A stretch of DNA of 18,548 bases from DATKZB01 sp035528235 (GTDB lineage: Bacteria; Planctomycetota; Phycisphaerae; FEN-1346): the NCBI GenBank assembly GCA_035528235.1, contig DATKZB010000369.1, forward strand, positions 1-18,548, given 5' to 3'. The stretch's first letter is position 1; each line of letters opens with the position of its first letter. Below the pieces are notes generated by a model. That model was given only the letters and a program-made list of their open reading frames with translations, was not told the DNA's origin and ran no database searches. The position numbers and the translations under genes are program-made. Shown in pieces: positions 14,410-18,548 of this stretch.

Positions 14410-15123
14410 ATGATTGCATCGGCCACCCCGGAGATGCGGCTCGTGATTCCGACGTGGGGCTGCGTGCTGCTGGCGGGCGCCGGGGTCGTGTACCTCGTGT
14501 TCGGCACGCGGTGGCCACGGCTTTTCAACGTTCTGAGCATGACGCTGCTGGGATGCGTGGCCGGCATGGTGCTTTCGCCGTGCGTTCCGCTCGCCCAGCC
14601 ACTGGTCATCGTCATCGGCGGCGTGCTGCTGGGTGGGCTGAGCGCGTTCCTCCGCAGCGTGGCGCACCCGGTGCTGTCGGCGGTCGTCCTGGCGGCTGTG
14701 TTCTCCGCGCTGGCGGCCCTGGCCGTGGGCGAGGGCGGGCATACCTCGTACCTGGTCCTCAACCTGGCCGACCGCAGTTACTCGACGCAGTGGAGCGGCC
14801 CAAACCTGGCCTGCGATCCGGTGCTGGCGGCTTTTCTGACGGGCCTGCTGGCGGGTGCCACGGTGGCGGTGGTGTGGGTGCGGTTCAGTTGGCGCCTGGT
14901 CACGTCGGCGCAGGGGGCCGCGCTGATTCTCGTCGGGTTGGTCGAACTCATCGCGGTATGGCGCGGCGAAGGACGCACGCCGTTGACCACCTCGTATCCG
15001 CTGACCCTTGGTGCCTGCTGGCTGTGCCTGGTGGCCATCGGGCTGGTCGTGCAGCACACGCTGGCGGCCCGTAGCGAGCGGTGGGAGACAGAGGCCGAGG
15101 ATATGGATGGGGATAGGGGGTAG
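14410..15123 (+). CDS. Seven-TM membrane protein, function unknown (first of a pair)
   Basis: A 237-aa protein with seven likely membrane spans at about residues 12-31, 38-59, 63-81, 86-105, 137-157, 164-185 and 195-215. A polar loop of about 30 residues (107-136) follows span 4, and the tail is acidic. I do not recognise it directly, but its first half aligns by eye with the next gene, which resembles the DUF4203/TMEM198 group. Shared features include VLL...G...L.FG.R..R in span 1 and its exit, and a G.V.GM pattern in span 2. The ATG at 14410 has GGGAGG 9 nt upstream, a spacing like several neighbours; the adjacent GTG at 14407 is the alternative. It is followed 15 nt later by its probable paralogue. 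Confidence 0.7.
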   Translation: MIASATPEMRLVIPTWGCVLLAGAGVVYLVFGTRWPRLFNVLSMTLLGCVAGMVLSPCVPLAQPLVIVIGGVLLGGLSAFLRSVAHPVLSAVVLAAVFSALAALAVGEGGHTSYLVLNLADRSYSTQWSGPNLACDPVLAAFLTGLLAGATVAVVWVRFSWRLVTSAQGAALILVGLVELIAVWRGEGRTPLTTSYPLTLGACWLCLVAIGLVVQHTLAARSERWETEAEDMDGDRG

Positions 15124-15138
15124 CCGGAGGGTCCGCAC

Positions 15139-15831
15139 ATGGTGCCGCTGGCCGGCGACGCACAGGCCCTGCCCGAGGTGGGGCGACCCATGGCCGAGAT
15201 GCTTATGGAGCCATGGGAGAACCTGCTCCATTACCATCCGCTCATGGCGGCGGTGCTGCTGATACCCGTGGGCATCGCGTTTCTGCTGTACGGTTATCGG
15301 CTGTACCGGTGGCTGGTGGTCATTGCGTACGTGGGCATCGGCGTGGTGCTGGGGATGGCGGCGGCGGCGTATCTGGGCTTCAATCAGTCCGTCGGCATCA
15401 TGGCCGGGGCGATTGTGCTGGGCGTGTTGGCCTGGCCGCTGCATCGGGCCGGATGGGGGCTGCTGGGCGGCATCCTCTTCGCGATCGTCTTCCGCGAGGT
15501 CTCCGCCGTGATGGGCATGGAGGGACAACTGCAGCTCGCCCTCATTGGGGCCGTGGCGTTCCTGGTCGGCGTGGTGCTGACCGTACTCCTGCTGAAACCC
15601 CTCATCGTCGTCATTACGTCGGTGGTGGGCGGAACGCTCCTCGCGCTGGGGGCGCTGAGCCTGGTGGCGTTGTGGCCGGCGCTGGGCGGGCCGGTCGAGA
15701 AAGCGATCGACGCGCGGCTGTACCTTCCGGTCTTCATAGTGCTGGTGCTGGCGGCTGTCGGGTCGTTGCTCCAGATTCTGGACAGCGCCCGGGGCAGGTC
15801 GAAGAGAAGGAAGGCCGAGGACAAAGGGTAG
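15139..15831 (+). CDS. Seven-TM membrane protein, DUF4203/TMEM198-like (second of a pair)
   Basis: A 230-aa protein. A 34-residue N-terminal segment precedes seven likely membrane spans, at about 35-53, 57-80, 84-101, 104-120, 132-152, 155-181 and 192-215. The tail is short and basic (RGRSKRRK). The pattern LLYGYRLYRWLVVIAYVGIG with GVVLGMAAAAYLG resembles the DUF4203/TMEM198 family, whose biochemical role in bacteria is not established. GGAGG lies 9 nt before the ATG. An internal in-frame ATG at 15190 would shorten the N-terminus and cannot be ruled out. It is co-directional with the preceding gene across a 15-nt gap. The family call is tentative; membrane topology is secure. Confidence 0.7.
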   Translation: MVPLAGDAQALPEVGRPMAEMLMEPWENLLHYHPLMAAVLLIPVGIAFLLYGYRLYRWLVVIAYVGIGVVLGMAAAAYLGFNQSVGIMAGAIVLGVLAWPLHRAGWGLLGGILFAIVFREVSAVMGMEGQLQLALIGAVAFLVGVVLTVLLLKPLIVVITSVVGGTLLALGALSLVALWPALGGPVEKAIDARLYLPVFIVLVLAAVGSLLQILDSARGRSKRRKAEDKG

Positions 15832-15863
15832 CAGACGCCGATCGCGATCCATCGCCCAGGGCG

Positions 15864-17627
15864 CTAGGAAAACTCTTTCGCGGCGGCCTCGTCGCCATAC
15901 GAGCCGATCCAGAGGTCCTTGACGTGCAGTTCCACCTCGGGCCGGCGCGGGTTGTAGTCCGACACGCGGGCCGTGAACGCGATGCCGCACGTGCCCGCCC
16001 GTGCCAGGGCATCGGCCATCTCTCCCATGTTCCAGGCGACGGCCCGCCGGGCTTGGCCGGCCTGGGTCACGTGCATCGCCAGGTGGTCGCCGCGGCGTCC
16101 GATACGCTTGGGCGGCGACGTCACGCCCACGTGCCGCGCGGCAAACACGGGCCGCCGGTTCCCCGCACCGAACGGCCCCAGCCGCTCCAGCAGCCGCACG
16201 CTCTCCAGGTTCACGTCAGCCAAGGTGACGTCGGCGTCAACCGTCAGGCGCGGCGTCAGGTCGTCGGTCGTCAGGACCTCGGCCGCATGGGCCAGGAACG
16301 CCTCGCGGAACGGCCCGACCGCCTCAGCGCTCATCCGAACGCCGGCCGCCATGGCGTGGCCGCCGAAGGTCGTCAGATGCTGCCGGCAGGCGGCCAGGGC
16401 CTGGAACATGTGGAACCCCGGGATGCTCCGCCCGGAACCCTGGGCCCGGCCCTCGTCGGTCCCGATGAGAATCGTCGGCCGGTGATACTTCTCCACCAGG
16501 CGCGACGCCACGATGCCGATGACGCCGGTGTGCCAGCCGGGACCGGCCAGAACGATGGCGGCGTCGCGCTCGGGAGAGAAGACCCGGGCGACTTGCTCCT
16601 GGGCCTCGTCGAAGATGTGGCGTTCGACCTCCTGGCGCCGGCGGTTCTGGCGGTCGAGTTCCTGGGCGATGGCCATGGCGGCGTCGGGCCCGGCCGTCGT
16701 CAGCAGTTCCACGGCCTCCCGGGCGTGGCCGAGACGGCCGGCGGCGTTCAGCCGGGGACCGATGACGAACGCCACGTGATGGGCGTCGAGCGGCTTGCCC
16801 GCCAGACGCCCAATCTCGCGCAGGGCCGCGATACCCGGTTGCGTGCTGGCGGCCAGGGCGCGGAGACCGAAACTGGCCAGCACGTGATTCTCGCCCACCA
16901 GCGGCACGACGTCGGCAATGGTCCCGAGGGCCGCAAGCCCCGTCGCGGCCACGAGAAACTCGCGGAAGGCGTCGCTGACCCGATCGCGCGCGCTCAGGGT
17001 CTGGCCGATGGCCCAGGCCAGTTTCAGCGCCACGCCCGCCCCGGCCAGGTCGCGGAACGGGTAGGGGGATTCCGGCAGTTTCGGGTTCACCAGGACCAGC
17101 GCCGGCGGCAGGCCCGCGGGGTCCGGCTCGTGGTGGTCGGTCACGATGGTATCGAGGCCGAGTTCGTTGGCCCGGGTAACCTCGGCGATGCCCGAGATGC
17201 CGCAATCGACCGTCACGATGACGCGGGCGCCCTCGCCGGCCAGGCGCTCGACGGCCTCGATGTTCAGGCCGTAACCCTCCTCGATGCGGTGAGGCACGTA
17301 CACGCGGACGTTGGCGTCGGCCAGGCGCAGGGCCTTCCAGAGGATGGCGGACGCCGTGATGCCGTCGACGTCGTAGTCGCCGTAGATGACGATAGGTTCG
17401 CCGTTGCGCGCGGCCGCCGTCAGACGGGCGGCCGCCTCCATGACACCGGGCAGGGCGTCGGGATTGTGGAGTTGCGAGAGTTCGGGCGCCAGGAACGCCC
17501 TCGCGGCGTCGGCCGTCTCATAACCCCGCTGGCCCAGGACGCCGGCCACCAGCGCCGGGACGCCCAGGGCCAGGGCGAGGTCGTGGGTGCGGGCGAAGGG
17601 CGGCCGGATGGTCCACGGGTTTGCCAT
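15864..17627 (-). CDS. recJ: Single-stranded-DNA-specific 5'-3' exonuclease RecJ
   Basis: A 587-aa protein close to the E. coli length (577). The DHH phosphoesterase motifs are IYGDYDVDGITAS (81-93), VTVDCG (138-143), VTDHHEPDP (162-170) and GTIADVVPL (235-243). These are followed by GPRLNAAGRLGHA (290-302), the DHHA1 motif FGGHAMAAG (421-429) and a C-terminal OB-fold region. It degrades single-stranded DNA 5' to 3' using divalent metal in recombination, base-excision and mismatch repair. The ATG at 17627 shares one base with the upstream stop (TGATG), so translation is probably coupled to the P-loop gene. The open frame extends further upstream but lies inside that gene. Confidence 0.96.
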   Translation of the reverse strand: MANPWTIRPPFARTHDLALALGVPALVAGVLGQRGYETADAARAFLAPELSQLHNPDALPGVMEAAARLTAAARNGEPIVIYGDYDVDGITASAILWKALRLADANVRVYVPHRIEEGYGLNIEAVERLAGEGARVIVTVDCGISGIAEVTRANELGLDTIVTDHHEPDPAGLPPALVLVNPKLPESPYPFRDLAGAGVALKLAWAIGQTLSARDRVSDAFREFLVAATGLAALGTIADVVPLVGENHVLASFGLRALAASTQPGIAALREIGRLAGKPLDAHHVAFVIGPRLNAAGRLGHAREAVELLTTAGPDAAMAIAQELDRQNRRRQEVERHIFDEAQEQVARVFSPERDAAIVLAGPGWHTGVIGIVASRLVEKYHRPTILIGTDEGRAQGSGRSIPGFHMFQALAACRQHLTTFGGHAMAAGVRMSAEAVGPFREAFLAHAAEVLTTDDLTPRLTVDADVTLADVNLESVRLLERLGPFGAGNRRPVFAARHVGVTSPPKRIGRRGDHLAMHVTQAGQARRAVAWNMGEMADALARAGTCGIAFTARVSDYNPRRPEVELHVKDLWIGSYGDEAAAKEFS

Positions 17628-18334
17628 CAGCCTGGCCCCGTCTCGCCGAAACCGATGCGCCGAAGGAACTCGTCGGACCCGCGCCTCCACCAGGCGCCTT
17701 CGAGCCGCTCCCGGACGGCGTCCAGAAACTGAGCGTTCTCGTCGGCCGACGCGGCCTTGGGGCTGACGTGATGGAAATCGGCACGGTTGCTGACGACCCG
17801 GTGGTACCCCATCCGGGCCAGGGTCTGGGGGAACTCGAAGAAGCCCTCGTCGGCAGGATTGGTCCGCGTGTTCCAGACCCACACGCCGATCTTCGCGAAG
17901 AGTTCGCGGACCGACGGCCGCACCGGCGCCAGGCCTTTGCCCGACCGCCCGGGCCCCAGGACCATGATGGCCAGGTCGGCGTCGTCGGCCCAGAGAAAGG
18001 CGTTGCCCTCGATGAGCAGGTTGGCGTCCTGTGGCACGCCACGGCGCAGGGCCGCGAGGCCCTCGGCCAGACCCCGCGGTTCGGCCACGAGGACCGACGC
18101 CCCCCGGCCGGCCGCGCCGGCAAGCCGGTCGAGTTCGGCGTCGCCGGGCGTGTCGGCGGGGTGCGTCAAGAGCAGGTGACCCGTCTCGGCGAGCCGCTCG
18201 GCATCGACCTCGCCAATCTCGTCGGCCACGCGGACACGGGCAACGTGCCAGCCCTCCAGTTCGCCGAGCAGTAACTCGGCGACGCTCGTCTTCCCGATGC
18301 CAGGCGAGATGCCGGCGATGCAGATGACAGCCAT
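17627..18334 (-). CDS. P-loop NTPase, MobB-like, function unknown
   Basis: A 235-aa protein that begins MAVICIAGISPGIGKTS, so the Walker A motif (GISPGIGKTS, 8-17) follows directly after strand 1. LLIEGNAFL (106-114) looks like the Walker B region, and the following DDADLAIMVLGP suggests a dimeric MobB/SIMIBI-type layout. VWVWNTRTN (151-159) could be a base-recognition loop. No molybdenum genes are nearby, so I do not name it mobB. The ATG at 18334 has GGAG about 5 nt upstream; the 27-residue upstream extension of the frame covers the promoter. It is the first gene of a two-gene operon with recJ, overlapping it by one base. The fold is well supported; the partner and reaction are unknown. Confidence 0.75.
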   Translation of the reverse strand: MAVICIAGISPGIGKTSVAELLLGELEGWHVARVRVADEIGEVDAERLAETGHLLLTHPADTPGDAELDRLAGAAGRGASVLVAEPRGLAEGLAALRRGVPQDANLLIEGNAFLWADDADLAIMVLGPGRSGKGLAPVRPSVRELFAKIGVWVWNTRTNPADEGFFEFPQTLARMGYHRVVSNRADFHHVSPKAASADENAQFLDAVRERLEGAWWRRGSDEFLRRIGFGETGPG

Positions 18335-18364
18335 AGAGACTCCGCAGGATACTGAAGCGGCGGC

Positions 18365-18373
18365 ATTGTAACA
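18365..18373 (-). promoter_or_regulatory. Candidate extended -10 promoter of the P-loop/recJ operon
   Basis: On the minus strand the sequence reads TGTTACAAT, an extended -10 (TGnTACAAT) with the hexamer at 18370-18365. It would start transcription about 24 nt before the ATG at 18334. No clear -35 is seen. Confidence 0.45.
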
Positions 18374-18548
18374 CAGGGCGGCCGGCGGGGAAAGAGACGA
18401 CGACGTTTGAGCCATTTGCGTTGTGGGCGTTTTGGCGGATGGGGCGAGGTGATGGGCGAGGGGCTGGTCCGCGTGGGGAGGTGAGCCGGGGGTCGCGAGG
18501 GCGCCGGGTGGCAGGGCGGCCGCGTCGCGCGGACGCTCACGGGGCTGC
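18374..18548. other. Right-edge sequence without a recognisable gene
   Basis: The last 175 bases are G-rich on the + strand from about 18420 and have no ORF with a ribosome site or familiar product on either strand. They may be the upstream region of a gene that starts beyond the window. Confidence 0.4.

Noticed and set aside
14167..15990. 607-codon minus-strand frame opposite the two membrane proteins
   Set aside because: It is a His/Gln/Arg-rich shadow of two clear hydrophobic membrane proteins with good ribosome sites on the plus strand.
12435..17732. Other long plus-strand frames over gnd and recJ
   Set aside because: They are antisense to intact, motif-complete gnd and recJ genes and carry no recognisable motifs.
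17932..17955. Second Walker A-like string (GPGRSGKG) inside the P-loop NTPase
   Set aside because: The residue after Lys is Gly, not Ser/Thr, and the N-terminal GISPGIGKTS is a complete P-loop in the right structural place.
18420..18548. G-rich right edge as an RNA gene or a coding end
   Set aside because: No conserved RNA signature, ribosome site or familiar protein motif could be seen on either strand.

Overview
This is a GC-rich, gene-dense bacterial chromosomal window that I read as 14 intact protein-coding genes plus one small remnant. No rRNA, tRNA, CRISPR array, transposase or phage gene was recognised. The gene set fits a Planctomycetota-like bacterium: a pyrophosphate-type phosphofructokinase, a stand-alone AICAR transformylase domain, a LarA-family nickel racemase homologue, and surface-polysaccharide genes. 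That assignment is an inference from gene content, since no marker gene is present. Long open antisense frames are common because of the GC-rich codon use, and I treat them as shadows.

Left part (1-5525): a surface-glycan region, with its first kilobase visibly richer in A/T than the rest. It holds a SAM-dependent methyltransferase (+), a short piece resembling a sulfotransferase C-terminus (+), a flippase followed by an ATP-grasp protein (both -), and a divergent CapA-type protein (+). Together these suggest export and modification of a polysaccharide. No glycosyltransferase lies inside the window.

Middle (5686-8772): an SDR oxidoreductase resembling the B. subtilis-type D-mannonate oxidoreductase (-) and a HAD-family phosphatase-like protein (+) are transcribed divergently. 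Their shared promoter region carries a perfect 10-bp inverted repeat whose two arms contain both -35 hexamers. A stand-alone AICAR transformylase (-) follows. A 26-nt palindromic repeat occurs twice, at the 3' ends of the HAD gene and the phosphofructokinase gene.

Central operon (8912-14066, minus): gnd - pdxB-like - larA-like - PPi-phosphofructokinase, with gaps of 4, 30 and 6 nt. It is read from a near-consensus promoter (TTGACA, 16 nt, TAGAAT) and may continue through a palindrome-rich gap into the AICAR transformylase gene. Three of its enzymes act on alpha-hydroxy acids (6-phosphogluconate, 4-phosphoerythronate and a LarA substrate). This makes it the best candidate here for an undescribed sugar-acid or hydroxy-acid pathway.

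Right part (14410-18334): two adjacent 7-TM membrane proteins (+) look like ancient tandem paralogues of the DUF4203/TMEM198 type. They converge on an operon (-) of a P-loop MobB-like NTPase and RecJ, joined by a TGATG stop/start overlap. The last ~210 bases hold only the upstream region of that operon.
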